The translations under genes were made by a program, and so were the position numbers. Shown piece after piece: positions 20,581 through 30,149 of a DNA stretch of 64,000 nt (within the stretch, counting starts at the first letter, position 1; the number at the start of each line of letters is the position of its first letter). The DNA is from Trileptium ribeirensis (Eukaryota > Nematoda > Enoplea > Enoplida > Thoracostomopsidae), in the NCBI GenBank assembly GCA_030248225.1, contig JASANE010027764.1, positions 23,093-87,092 of the forward strand, read 5' to 3'. The notes beneath the pieces were generated by a model. The model worked only from the letters and a program-made list of their open reading frames with translations. It had not been told where the DNA came from and did no database searches.

Positions 20581-20714
20581 GATTCCCACTAAACGGAAAA
20601 ATGGACGATATTAACGCGTTGTTGGAGTTGCGTGAAAAGCACAAATTTTGGCTACATTTGGACGGCCTCAATTTTGCTTCGCTATGCTTGAACGAAGTGC
20701 CTAAATCACTTGAA
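20581..20714 (+). CDS. PDXDC1: PDXDC1-like exon g: HLDGLNFASL segment, last exon found
   Basis: The 134-base exon is preceded by ATTATTTTTAG and followed by GTACGT. It reads FPLNGKMDDINALLELREK, then HKFWLHLDGLNFASL, ending VPKSLE. This matches the family segment that ends IWLHVEGVNLATL, the strand that in active group II decarboxylases carries the aspartate contacting the PLP pyridine nitrogen. Here D replaces the E that I recall for vertebrate PDXDC1. It ends in phase 0, so a further exon is required. None was recognised downstream. Confidence 0.9.
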
Positions 20715-21127
20715 GTACGTTTTCGCTACATGTTTTTTGCTCAAGTCAGCCATCATCTCCTAAATTGGTTTCTCATATTTTAAACTGTGTCTTCTTCTTT
20801 CAGAGCCACCGGATCATGACTAGTTTTTCATGGACACATTATTAAATGCACATTTCCGTCGAAAACTGAATAAAAGCTTGAGCCTGACGCTACCGTGGGC
20901 TCATAATTGTGTTGAACTTTTTGCGCTTCCATTTAATATTAGGTACTAAAATTTGTTCCTAATGTGCTCATGTCAAGTTTTTCTTCACTCATGACAATTT
21001 CCTTGGCTTGTGCTTATTTTCCTTCGCGGCAACGGCAAGGTTTGTTTTCCGAAAATAGCTGCCACTGGTTCGGGACTCCATGGGTTACGTTTTTCGACGA
21101 TGCATGTATTTCATCGCGTCCACATGC
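20715..21127 (+). other. No further PDXDC1 exon recognised
   Basis: Starts with the donor GTACGT of the previous exon. A CTTTCAG near 20796-20802 would open only a short frame (SHRIMTSFSW then stop) that does not resemble the family, so it was not used. Confidence 0.5.
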
Positions 21128-21445
21128 GCTCACAGCAGGGAATAACCGGAACGGGAACCAGCAACCGGAACCATCCATTTAAACCGGAGCCGGAACCGGA
21201 ACCTGGTCTTCGAAATTTATATATAGTAAAACAGATGATGGAAGAAATGAAGTGAATTAAAAAACATGAAATGAATGAAAAAGAAACGAAGAAATGAATA
21301 TAGTGGATTTAAAATGCCTTAAAAATAACTTGTACATTAAACTTAATGTATTGCGATGGCATTATTACCTTTCTGAAACTTTAAAGAGACTGAGGAAGCT
21401 AATAATGTTTATTTGTCGATCAAATATGTCGGTTTTGGACATCAG
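21128..21445 (+). repeat. CCGG-rich dispersed repeat, family A (copy 1)
   Basis: Starts GGGAATAACCGGAAC with several AACCGGAAC blocks, then CCTGGTCTTCGAAATTTATA, GTAAAACAGATGA, CATTAAACTTAATGTATTGC and AATAATGTTTATTTG. The same ordered landmarks occur at 33085-33345 (+), and on the - strand at 46640-47225, where an hAT MITE interrupts them. It has no coding potential. Confidence 0.8.
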
Positions 21446-21850
21446 AGCAAAAAAATCCTCCCCCAAAACACCTGAATACTCCCCAACGCAGCGCTACAAG
21501 CAAGAAAGAAACAACTTCCCCCTTCTTCCCCCCCCCCCTTACACACAGCACTTTTGGGAACAATAAGAGAAAAGAAGAAGAAGGAACGACAGGGCAGAGA
21601 CACAGGCAGCGGAAAACAGGCCCGCAGAGACAAAGAGAAACAACAAACCAAAGACACACGGAGCGCAAACGAGAAGAACAAGAAGGGGGGACAGCCAACG
21701 CACAAAAAAAAAAAAAGGCACCACCCACCCCCAAAAACCCCACCCCCCCCCACACCACCACCCCCACCCCCCCACCCCACCACCCCCCCCCCACACCCCC
21801 CCACAACCCCCCCCCCCCCCCCCCACCCCCCCCCCCCAACCCCAACCCCC
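21446..21850 (+). other. C/A-rich low-complexity tract; 286 bases without a single T
   Basis: After a T at 21564 no T occurs until 21851. The tract passes from A/C/G-rich to almost pure C with A (21720-21850). The open frame through it exists only because stop codons need T, so its translation is not a gene. It abuts the gag of the Gypsy element without any 5' LTR. A genuine C-rich satellite is possible. A read-tail or gap-fill artefact fits better. Confidence 0.8.
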
Positions 21851-23625
21851 TTGGACATCGAACAAATCGAGGCCTACATGAAGTCTCAATTCGATCCCAA
21901 GCTGTACACCGTCCGCGAGCGATTCAAATTCTGGTCGACGATGACGCGCAAGCCGGGCGAAACCGTCCAGGAGCTCGCCGCCAGGATTCGAGCCCATGCT
22001 GTAACATGCGATTTCCCCGCCATCACCGATCCGCTCGACGAAGCCCTGAGGACCCGGTTCATTTGTTCGATCACCAACGAGGCGGTGCTCAAGGCCCTGT
22101 TCAAAATCAAGGACGATGAATTGACGTTCGCTCGGGCCATCACTGTCGCATTGGAAACAGAGGATGCAGCCAAGGTGGCGAAGGAAACGGTATATGGCGG
22201 TTCCTCGAGGGCTGTTCATTCAATTTCCCCGGGTTCCAAGCAGAATCAACGGAGCAAACCAGGCAAAATCCCCAAGGTCAAGCCGCAGCAGTCCGCGACA
22301 ACCGGGTCTCCCCATGGGTCGTTCCGGTTTCCGAAGGGGACGTGTGGTCGATGCGGCAAAACGGATCACGCAGGTAAAGATTGTCGTCACAAGGATACGG
22401 AGTGCAATCACTGCCATAAGAAGGGTCACATTCAAGCCGTATGCCTTTCCAAAAAACGAGGCCTTCCAGTGGTTAACACCATCCATCAAGTGGGATCCAA
22501 TCGGGTTCAACAGGTGATGTCAACCGAGCCTCAATTCAAACAACCAATCTTGATCCAAGGTAAAGCGGTGGGTTTCGAGGTCGATACCGGGTCTCCCGAC
22601 AACTTCTGCAGCGAAGAGGTTTGGGCCACCCTAGGCAAGCCTCGCTTGGGTTCAATCAATGGACAATATGCCAGTGCAACCGGAAATCCCCTTCCAGTGA
22701 CGGGTTCCTTCACAGCAACGACAAGCCTACCCGGGGGTCCCGACAAATCTATCGATTTCAATGTGGTCCAAATCCCCAAACTCAACCTGCTTGGCCGCAA
22801 CGCCATTGTCCGTCTCGATATCGATCTCAACAAGCTGGCGATTTCCCACAAGTCGCAATCAACAGCCATGGCCGGGGTGCGATCAATTCAATCCCGTCAA
22901 GAGGTCGACGTCAAGCTTCAACAGCAGTGCAAAGATCTTTGCCTCCAATTTCCGGATCTCTTCAAACCGGAGCTGGGTTGTCTCAAGGACTTCGAACTCA
23001 AGGTCCAGTTCAAAGCTGATTCGGTGCCCGTGTTCTGCAAGCCACGACCGGTGCCCTTCGCCCTGCAAGCAGACCTCGCCCAAGCTTACGACGCCGGAAT
23101 CATGAGAGGGGTGTGGAAGCCAACTCAGTTCAACAACTACGGGACGCCCGTGGTTCCAATTCGCAAACCCCCTTTGCCGGGTCAATCTAAGTCAAACCTC
23201 CGAGTTTGCGGCGATTACTCCGTCACCGTCAATCCCCAGCTGGAATCCCACCGACAACCCATTCCGTTGCCGGAGGATTTGATGCGCAAGTTGGGTGGTG
23301 GATACGGATTCACCAAAATCGACCTCGCCGATGCTTATAATCAGATTCCGCTGGCTCCCGAAAGTCAGCGGCAGCTCGCCCTCAGCACTCATCGTGGGGT
23401 GCTTCTTCAACTTCGGCTCCCATTTGGAATCAAATCAGCGCCGGGTTACTTCCAAGAAATAATGGAGCAACTAACCGCCGATTTGAGTGGAGTGGCCGTA
23501 TATCTGGACGACATCCTCGTCAGCGGAGTGGATGCTGGCGACCATCTGCACAATCTCAAAGCCTTGCTTCAACGGCTCAGTGATAAGGGTCTTCGATGTC
23601 GTTTGGAGAAATGTCGTTCGCTCAG
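21851..23625 (+). CDS. Gag C-terminus, protease and RT of the Gypsy element (first frame)
   Basis: The frame contains gag capsid-like sequence. Two CCHC knuckles follow (CGRCGKTDHAGKDC near 22343-22384 and CNHCHKKGHIQAVC near 22402-22443), which bind the RNA. A retropepsin with VDTGSPDNF (aspartate codon 22583) comes next, then an RT with KIDLADAYNQIPLA, LPFGIKSAPGYFQ and the intact catalytic AVYLDDILVSG (YLDD at 23501-23512). The frame runs on to 23725, but sequence after about 23615 makes sense only in another frame. The style of gag and protease recalls K02A2.6-type Gypsy elements of invertebrates. Confidence 0.9.
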
Positions 23626-25695
23626 TCGAAGGTCGAATATTTGGGCCACACGATGTCCAACGACGGAATCGCCAAGGGTCCCAAAGTCGACGCCGTTCGG
23701 GAGATGCCTCCGCCTCACGACGTAGCAAGCCTACGGTCGTTCCTGGGTGCCATTCAATTCTATGGGAAGTTTATCCCGCATTTGTCAACGGTCGTCGCCC
23801 CAGTCAATCGATTGACAAAGAAGGAGATTCCATGGCAATGGGGTGCCGCCGAGCAAGCCAGTTTCCAACAACTCAAGGATCTGCTGTGCACCGAGACAGT
23901 CCTCGCCCATTACAATCCGTCCGTGCCTATTGGAATCTCGTGTGACGCATCTGAAGTAGGGATCGGAGCCGTCCTGTTCCACCGCTACGACGACGGTAGC
24001 GAGCGCCCGATCGCCTACGTTTCAAAGACTCTCACCGACGCTCAACGGCGGTACAGTCAAATCCAACGAGAAGCGTTGTCGATTGTCTTCGGCTTACAGA
24101 AGTTCCATCAATTCCTATACGGCAACAAATTCGTCTTGGTCACCGACCACAAGCCGCTGCTCTCGCTGTTCAACCCGACCAAGGCGACGCCAGCTCTCGC
24201 TGCAAATCGTCTGGCCCGATGGTCGCATCAACTGCAGCAGTACGACTATACGATCGAATATCGGAGAACGTCAGAACATGGAAACGCCGATGTCCTGAGT
24301 CGTCTCCCCAGGGGGTCCGACATTAAGTTCGACAAAGATGAAGGCGAAGCAGACGTCGACACAGTCTGCCAAATTAGAACGATAAGCCTTCAGGTTCGAC
24401 CAACCGATGCACAATCAATGGCCAACGAATCCGCGAAGGATCCTGTTATCTCCCAACTCCTACGCTTTGTGAGGGAAGGATGGCCGTGCGACAAATCTAT
24501 CGGCGCGGGTCGGAGTTCAGAGTCCGTCAACGACTACCGCAAGCTGGCCAATTCACTGTCGACACTCCATGGTTGCTTGCTGTACGGTTCCCGGATCGTG
24601 GTTCCAACAACCCTTCGCCGTTCCGTCCCCCAGATCCTGCACACAGGTCATTTCGGAATACAACGAATGAAGCAGTTGGCTCGTACAGCCGTTTATTGGC
24701 CAGGACTCAACAGCGACATCACGGACGTTTGTCGCTTGTGCGAGGGATGTTCCGCACATCAAAACGCTCCGTCCAATGCGACGATTCATCCGTGGATGAT
24801 GCCCGAAAAGCCATGGAGTCGGGTTCACATTGACCACGCGATCAACTTCATGGGCAGCAATTGGTTGATATTGGTCGATGCGTACTCCAAATATCCGTGC
24901 GTTTATCCGACTTCCTCGATTTCCTCAGCCACGACAATCGCTCTACTTCGGGATGCATTTGGCCATTTTGGATATCCTCATACCATAGTGTCCGACAATG
25001 GTACCTCATTTTGCTCGGAAGAATTTCAATCCTTTTGTCACGACAAAGGAATTGTTCATCTGACCGGGGCGCCGTATCACCCTGCCACCAACGGAGCAGC
25101 CGAACGTATGATTCAAACGTTCAAACAGGCCATCCGCAAGTCATCGCTTCCAGTCAAAGAAGCACTGCACGATTTCCTCATTCAGTATCGCCGCACACCG
25201 TTGGAACCGGGGTTGTCTCCCAGCGAGCTGCTGAATGGACGGCAAATCCGTAGCAAGATCGACACCTTGCTGCCATCACCGCCACATGTCGCTCAAGGTC
25301 GTCAATCCCGAGATGCCGCCAAATCCCAGGACAATGCGAAAGTGGGCCGCATCGCTCAAGGCTATGCTATCGGGTCTGCATGCTATGCCCTCTATTGCGG
25401 TCCCCGACGTGATCGACAAGCCCGGTGGGTTCCGGCCGTCGTCACAATGGTGCTCGGGCCCCGCAGCGTCAACGTTCGAGTGCTCCCGCGAGGTCCGATC
25501 TGGCGCCGCCATATCAACCAACTCCAACCGCGTGTCATCAGCGATGAAGATGGCGAGCCCGGGTTCACTCCGGTGTTTGCTCCAACGACGCCGACGGCTG
25601 AAGTGGCTCCGATTCAAACCGATCCGGAGTATGGGCCGGACAATCCACGCCGGTCAACCCGACAGCGACGACCCCCAAAACGAGACTGCTGCTAA
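23605..25695 (+). CDS. RT thumb, RNase H and integrase of the Gypsy element (second frame)
   Basis: After the frameshift the frame reads KVEYLGHTMS (RT thumb), then RNase H with GISCDASEVGIGAVL, QREALSIVFGL and LVTDHKPLLSLF. The integrase follows: an HHCC zinc domain (HTGHFGIQRMKQLARTAVYW then CRLCEGC), and the DDE core with aspartates in VHIDHAINFMG and IVSDNGTSFCS and the glutamate in HPATNGAAERM. A C-terminal domain ends in RRSTRQRRPPKRDCC. The stop is at 25693-25695. No env gene follows. All catalytic residues I can check are present, so the frameshift is the only visible defect. Confidence 0.92.
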   Translation, partial: GEMSFAQSKVEYLGHTMSNDGIAKGPKVDAVREMPPPHDVASLRSFLGAIQFYGKFIPHLSTVVAPVNRLTKKEIPWQWGAAEQASFQQLKDLLCTETVLAHYNPSVPIGISCDASEVGIGAVLFHRYDDGSERPIAYVSKTLTDAQRRYSQIQREALSIVFGLQKFHQFLYGNKFVLVTDHKPLLSLFNPTKATPALAANRLARWSHQLQQYDYTIEYRRTSEHGNADVLSRLPRGSDIKFDKDEGEADVDTVCQIRTISLQVRPTDAQSMANESAKDPVISQLLRFVREGWPCDKSIGAGRSSESVNDYRKLANSLSTLHGCLLYGSRIVVPTTLRRSVPQILHTGHFGIQRMKQLARTAVYWPGLNSDITDVCRLCEGCSAHQNAPSNATIHPWMMPEKPWSRVHIDHAINFMGSNWLILVDAYSKYPCVYPTSSISSATTIALLRDAFGHFGYPHTIVSDNGTSFCSEEFQSFCHDKGIVHLTGAPYHPATNGAAERMIQTFKQAIRKSSLPVKEALHDFLIQYRRTPLEPGLSPSELLNGRQIRSKIDTLLPSPPHVAQGRQSRDAAKSQDNAKVGRIAQGYAIGSACYALYCGPRRDRQARWVPAVVTMVLGPRSVNVRVLPRGPIWRRHINQLQPRVISDEDGEPGFTPVFAPTTPTAEVAPIQTDPEYGPDNPRRSTRQRRPPKRDCC

Positions 25696-25730
25696 ATCGC
25701 TTTATGGACCTCCCAAAGCTGGTCGGGAGG

Positions 25731-26007
25731 TGTTATGCTATGCACAACCAAACAGCATGAACACTGTTCAAGACTGATGACGAAAATCTGATGTAATCAG
25801 GATGAAATCTGATGCAATACAGACATTGCGTGGGCGTTGTTGCATCATCCTGTATGATGCAACACTTCTTGTATTTAAAGCGGTGATCATTCAGTTTTGC
25901 TCACTTGTCATGTTTACTTTGTTGCTCAATAAAGTATAGTCGTTCCCTGACTTGTTCAAGTTGCTCATAGTTTATTCTTGTTGGTTCCTTTATACTGGAA
26001 CACAACA
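25731..26007 (+). repeat. 3' LTR of the Gypsy element
   Basis: It starts TGTTATGCTATG directly after a GGTCGGGAGG polypurine-like tract and ends GGAACACAACA, giving TGTT...AACA tips. It contains GTATTTAAAG as a possible TATA-like box near 25872 and AATAAA at 25928-25933 as a polyadenylation signal. No second copy was found in the window, so the length of 277 bp is inferred from the tips. Confidence 0.75.
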
Positions 26008-27374
26008 GATATGGCTCAAAGCTCGACAGCGACTGGCTTCTAAAAATTTGGACCTACAGCACTAAACATCTGAAAAAATTTGGCGGACAGAAATAATTTC
26101 ACACATTTTGGAAAAATACTCCAAAACCAAATTTCGTTAACTACACTGGAAAAAACAAATATAGCAACCAAGTACTAGCTATCTTAGACAAACGTGCGCA
26201 TATAGCACTACGCTACCAAAATTTCTGGAACTACAACAACAGTATATTTGGATTTCAGACATCAATGCGGATGTTTGGACCAAAACCGTATAACAAAAAC
26301 ATTTATTTCACAAAATTCGCTAATTTTAGCTAAAATCTTAATTTATAATTAGCTTAGTCAAATGTTTGGCCGAAGCTCATTAATATGGGTTGGCTGAAAG
26401 TAAATGTATTGTCTTATCCGGAACAATTTAAACGATTTGGACGGTTCCAGCGTTACGGACCGCCATATTTTAAGACCGGTCTGATCATGCTATGGGACGT
26501 AAACTGTCATCACTAAAGCACTGGGTAACAGCAATTGATTACTATATCAAAGCAAAATAAACACGCATAAAAGCTGTGAGACTAAGCAATTTAAATTTTA
26601 TGACAAAATATCCGCGTCCAACATTGATTTTTGTATACTGCTGCATATTCCCAGATTTTAACAAGTTTGCCGAAATTACTGGCTTTTCAACAGAATTCTA
26701 AGTAACCGAACTATTGATAGCAACCAAAATAAAAATTTCGGAACGCAAACTCTATTAGTATATATATACATCTGGTTGCAACGACTAAAAGTGGCTGCTC
26801 ACAGTATTGAAGTTTATGAGTATACTAGAATTTAAAATAATTATAGCAACGACCATGAAATATTTTTAGGGTTTTAGAATAATGTAATTTGAAATTACAG
26901 AAATGCTGTTTTTTAAGTTTTTAAGTGACACACTTTTAGTCTGTCACAAAACATTTACCAGATTTCAAAGGAGAAGCCATAGAGCCCATTACATAGTATA
27001 ACTTCATTTGTTTTTACATGCTACAACGGTCCATACGAAATTGCGTCCGCTGTTATGAAATTACGTCCGTCTACGATAGAAGAAATTTCGTGCGTCCGCA
27101 TCTGCACTTCTTCTGTTGGTGATATTATTTCTTAACACAGCAATTACAAGAATAAAATAATAACAAGATTGGCGAAAATTACACACCTCACATTCATACA
27201 TAGTATCCATCTAAACAGGAAGATACAAATCGTCTGCGGGTCTTTTTATGGAATTACAACTAAAAAGTCAACACTGTTATTTACGTTGACCAAAACAATA
27301 AGGCATTTCATCGTTTTCATAGCCAGTTGGTTACGAAAATCTGAATGTTTCAAAAACACCGTATCCAAAAGTGC
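26008..27374. other. No gene seen
   Basis: AT-rich DNA between the Gypsy LTR and the TMED gene. I looked here for a C-terminal TMED exon on the - strand. A candidate acceptor near 27350 opens a short frame ending in a stop, without the expected FF and basic tail, so it was not accepted. Confidence 0.45.
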
Positions 27375-27590
27375 CTATAATTCGTTACCGAAGCTACAGC
27401 GATAATATGCACTAACTTGGCTAATTCCAATCAAGAATATCACAGCCGTGTAGCTTGCCGACCACCAAAGTACACGCTCATTTAAATCTTCAGCGCGTTT
27501 TCGACCTGCCGATTCGCGTAATCGATGATGTGTTTGATAATCTTCAATCTTATTCATCTTTTCATGTATTCCTTGAGCAGAAGATTCCAT
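27375..27590 (-). CDS. TMED3/7: TMED exon 4: coiled coil and membrane span
   Basis: The acceptor ATAATGTCAG precedes ATGGAATCT. The frame reads MESSAQGIHEKMNKIEDYQT, then HHRLRESAGRKRAEDLNERV (coiled coil), WWSASYTAVIFLIGISQV (membrane span), and then YYRCSFGNEL and TAG (27377-27375). The family normally continues after the span with a short tail carrying an FF motif and basic residues for coat binding. Here that tail is absent. A potential donor CAA|GTTAGT (exon end 27417) lies exactly at the end of the span, so the true tail may be on a further exon that I did not find. Confidence 0.88.
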   Translation of the reverse strand: MESSAQGIHEKMNKIEDYQTHHRLRESAGRKRAEDLNERVLWWSASYTAVIFLIGISQVSAYYRCSFGNEL

Positions 27591-28479
27591 CTGACATTAT
27601 AACGTATGGGTTATTATCAGAGGATTGTGAAGAAAATTTGATGAAAAAATTATTGATCGGCCCTGAATTCCCATTTATTTAAAAGACGGGTTGATCCCAA
27701 TTAGTTGGACGAAGTGCTTCTACGCAAAGCTGAGTGCGGACATATATATAGGGCGAAGCAACAGCATATTCCAACCAATGCTTGAATTTTGTTACATGTT
27801 AAGTTCTGCAAGAATTCTGTGTTTTTGTTCTTCGTGTAATAAGCGCCGTTACGTAGCTAAGTGCGAACATAAGCGCCTGTATGTTGTATATGTCCATTTT
27901 TGTAGCACTTGTACCTGTGGGTAAGATCGACCAGCATTGCGAAAAAACACCAATGTTGTACGCTATATAGTTTACTAGTGAAGCTCGCTTACGAGCCAGA
28001 ATTCGAGTGGTGAGAACAATCCCCCGAAGTCTGTTGTAGAAAGCACACACAAACAAAGCCTACACACAGTACGCAGGTGCAGCATTATATAAACCGTGAG
28101 TGATGAGTCATAGTTACGCCCGCCTCTTTTGATACCCAACGCATGCAGTAGACAAAACACCATACAGCGAGTACAAAAACAATGAACTAACAATTTAATA
28201 ATTCAATAAAACCCTAAATTGACCGTGAAAAGAACGTTAAAGAATTCAAACCGACACTTGAGAAAAATCTCATTTTTCATACCAAGTATGAAGCAGAAGT
28301 GTGAAAAATATTTACCACACAATATTTTTGACAATCGCAATGAGCTTGTTGGCCCAGAAAACCCCATATAAGACACTAAAACCAACAATAAGCATACATT
28401 TAGGTGCATTTCCCACGGCTTTTCACCAAATATGAAATTTGGCGCCAACTATAAGCTTATAGACTCCAGATTGGGAAGT

Positions 28480-28900
28480 AGTTGAAAAACTTGTTATATA
28501 TCATTGGAAAGCACTGGTAAAGCTACATGGAATAGGCCTATTAGTTTGCGGATACCTCGTTTACTTATTGAGAAAAGTCGCAAAAACTGGAGGGGTGCCC
28601 GAAAAATGGACCAAATGACGTCATTTTGCCCCATAACTTTTCCCACGGGAAAAAATTCAAAAATCGGGCTCCGTCACTACACCTAAATCGACTATTGCGG
28701 TTCGAATGAGCTATCTTGCATCAAAATTCGCCCAACCGTTATCGAGATCCAGGTGCGACACACACACACAGACAGGACCTCCTCAACCCCCCTCCAGAGC
28801 CAAAATTGAAAATTCTCGTTCCACTCGCTGGCCTCGCTCGCGAGTGGAATGAGCTCGCTTCGCTCTCTCATTCCACTCGAATTCAATTATGTTTTTTATG
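28480..28900. repeat. Repeat with CA microsatellite and terminal hairpin
   Basis: Contains ATCGAGATCCAGGTGCGACA followed by CACACACACACAGACAGG, a combination seen in many invertebrate dispersed repeats. The block CTCGTTCCACTCGC (28815-28828) is followed by its near-perfect inverse GCGAGTGGAATGAG (28840-28853), and then CTCATTCCACTCG again (28867-28879). No coding potential. Confidence 0.6.
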
Positions 28901-29422
28901 ATATTTTAAATTTGGGTATAAAGACACCTGCACGTGTAAATAATTGTTATAATCCATTACAGACTGTTCCAAATAAAATCGATTGGTCAACAAGATAAAT
29001 GATTGGCGATCTGGCAAGTACTTTTTTACAGCCCATGTGTTACTGTTATTAGCTCGGTAACTATGTTAAATGTATCATTCATGAAAACACTTTAAAAATT
29101 TGCGCGACTGGTATTTCGTTGAAACAAAGCGAACGATTCGAATATACAACATAGGTGTCAAAGTTGGGTGTGGGTATGCCAAGGGTCTAACCAAAAAATC
29201 TCCCAATTTTTACCGTTAATTTCCCCATTTTCTCTTAAAATTTTTGTAATATTACAGCACATAATAACTCAAATTTTCCGCAGGCCTTCGCCTAGGGAGT
29301 AAGGGTATGTGATACCCCAGCGGGTCGAACACTCAATGGGGACACCAACGAACAACTATGATATGCATGTTTTTACATAATATTTACATAATAATATACG
29401 TACAAAATATCGTACTGGTATC

Positions 29423-29790
29423 TTACTGGCTCCCGACGATGCAGGGCGCCATCGCCATTTGAACTCGGCTCGCCCATACGTCAAGATCGGCAGCCGCGGA
29501 CATCATCACATGGAAAGCGTCGCGAGACCACCTACGCCATAGAATGTCACCGATAGCGGACTCCGTCTTGCACTGGACAGTTCGTTCCCCGTCACGAATG
29601 CTCTGCCTCTTGGTCCTTTCCAATCGACAGGTAATGCAAAAAGTGTCATCTTAGGGAACAGGTCATTTTTCATGCGCAGCGCATAGCCGAGGCAGCTGAG
29701 ACACCGCTGCTTTACGATATAGTCTTTGGCACTGCCGTCGAATACTCTCGTTAGGAATATGATCTCCGCACGAGAAGCCAAAGATACGGC
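29423..29790 (-). pseudogene. RTE-like RT C-terminal fragment
   Basis: The - strand frame holds LGYALRMKNDLFPKMTLFAL followed by a PRGR-type block. This resembles the stretch near the C-terminus of RTE-clade polyproteins, where a (F/L)GH..RM..(D/R).PK..LF pattern precedes a G.R(P/R)... W region. It is short and frame-disrupted. It is unlinked to the opposite-strand fragment at 30150. Confidence 0.55.
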
Positions 29791-30149
29791 GGTAACAAAT
29801 CATCTCCAAGACACAATCGGCTGACTGTCGCTTTCTCTAACTACCCACTTTCCACCCGCATGCAAGAGGCACGTCATGACGGCCGCCAGAAGAACTTTTA
29901 GCTTCGTTTTCAGCATAATCTCTGCGCCACCACAGAACTTTATGCTGCAGTAGCAGTATATGTATATACATAGTCAACGGCAATTCCAGCAGTACAGTCG
30001 AAAAAACAAGCAATTAAAATCACTAGCTGGACTGTATAAACATTAAGAAAGCCAGATTACGCCAAGCTACTGGTAGATTCGCTACAAGCCAGATCGGTAA
30101 ATATTGCTACAGCGTCTGAACATAGGCTTCCTGGTATTGGAATAAAGAA

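Larger units (their letters stand above)
9332..20714 (+). other. PDXDC1: PDXDC1-like gene, N-terminal half (seven exons found)
   Basis: The seven exons chain with compatible phases and consensus splice sites, and read co-linearly with the N-terminal half of the pyridoxal-dependent decarboxylase domain-containing protein 1 family as I recall it. The order is a variable N-terminal region, the LGxSxxxY helix, the YFHEE segment, the VVYVS and ILLAS strands, then the HLDGLNFASL segment. PDXDC1 belongs to the group II PLP decarboxylase fold; its physiological substrate is not established. Exons for the PLP-lysine region and the C-terminal half were not found downstream, although 43 kb of window remain. 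Either the gene is interrupted by a false join near 21.5-21.85 kb, or the next intron is very long and overlaps the opposite-strand TMED gene. Confidence 0.85.
21851..26007 (+). mobile_element. Ty3/Gypsy retrotransposon, 5'-truncated, with 3' LTR
   Basis: Gag with two zinc knuckles, protease, RT, RNase H and integrase lie in the order gag-PR-RT-RH-IN. They are followed by a GGTCGGGAGG polypurine-like tract and one LTR. The element is clearly richer in GC than its surroundings and has few disabling changes, one frameshift near 23615, so it is young. The 5' LTR and gag start are missing, replaced by the C-rich tract. Confidence 0.9.

Noticed and set aside
20796..20850. CTTTCAG followed by a short open frame as the next PDXDC1 exon
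   Set aside because: The frame stops after about 13 codons and does not resemble the family.
21554..21850. N-terminal Lys/Pro-rich extension of the Gypsy gag frame
   Set aside because: It is open only because the tract contains no T and so no stop codon. Its composition is artefact-like and it has no gag motif.
21420..22219. Glycine-rich open frames on the - strand
   Set aside because: They are the reverse translation of the C-rich tract and of the gag coding strand, not genes.
27300..27416. Possible C-terminal TMED exon on the - strand
   Set aside because: An acceptor-like CATTCAG gives only IFVTNWL and a stop, without FF or a basic tail.
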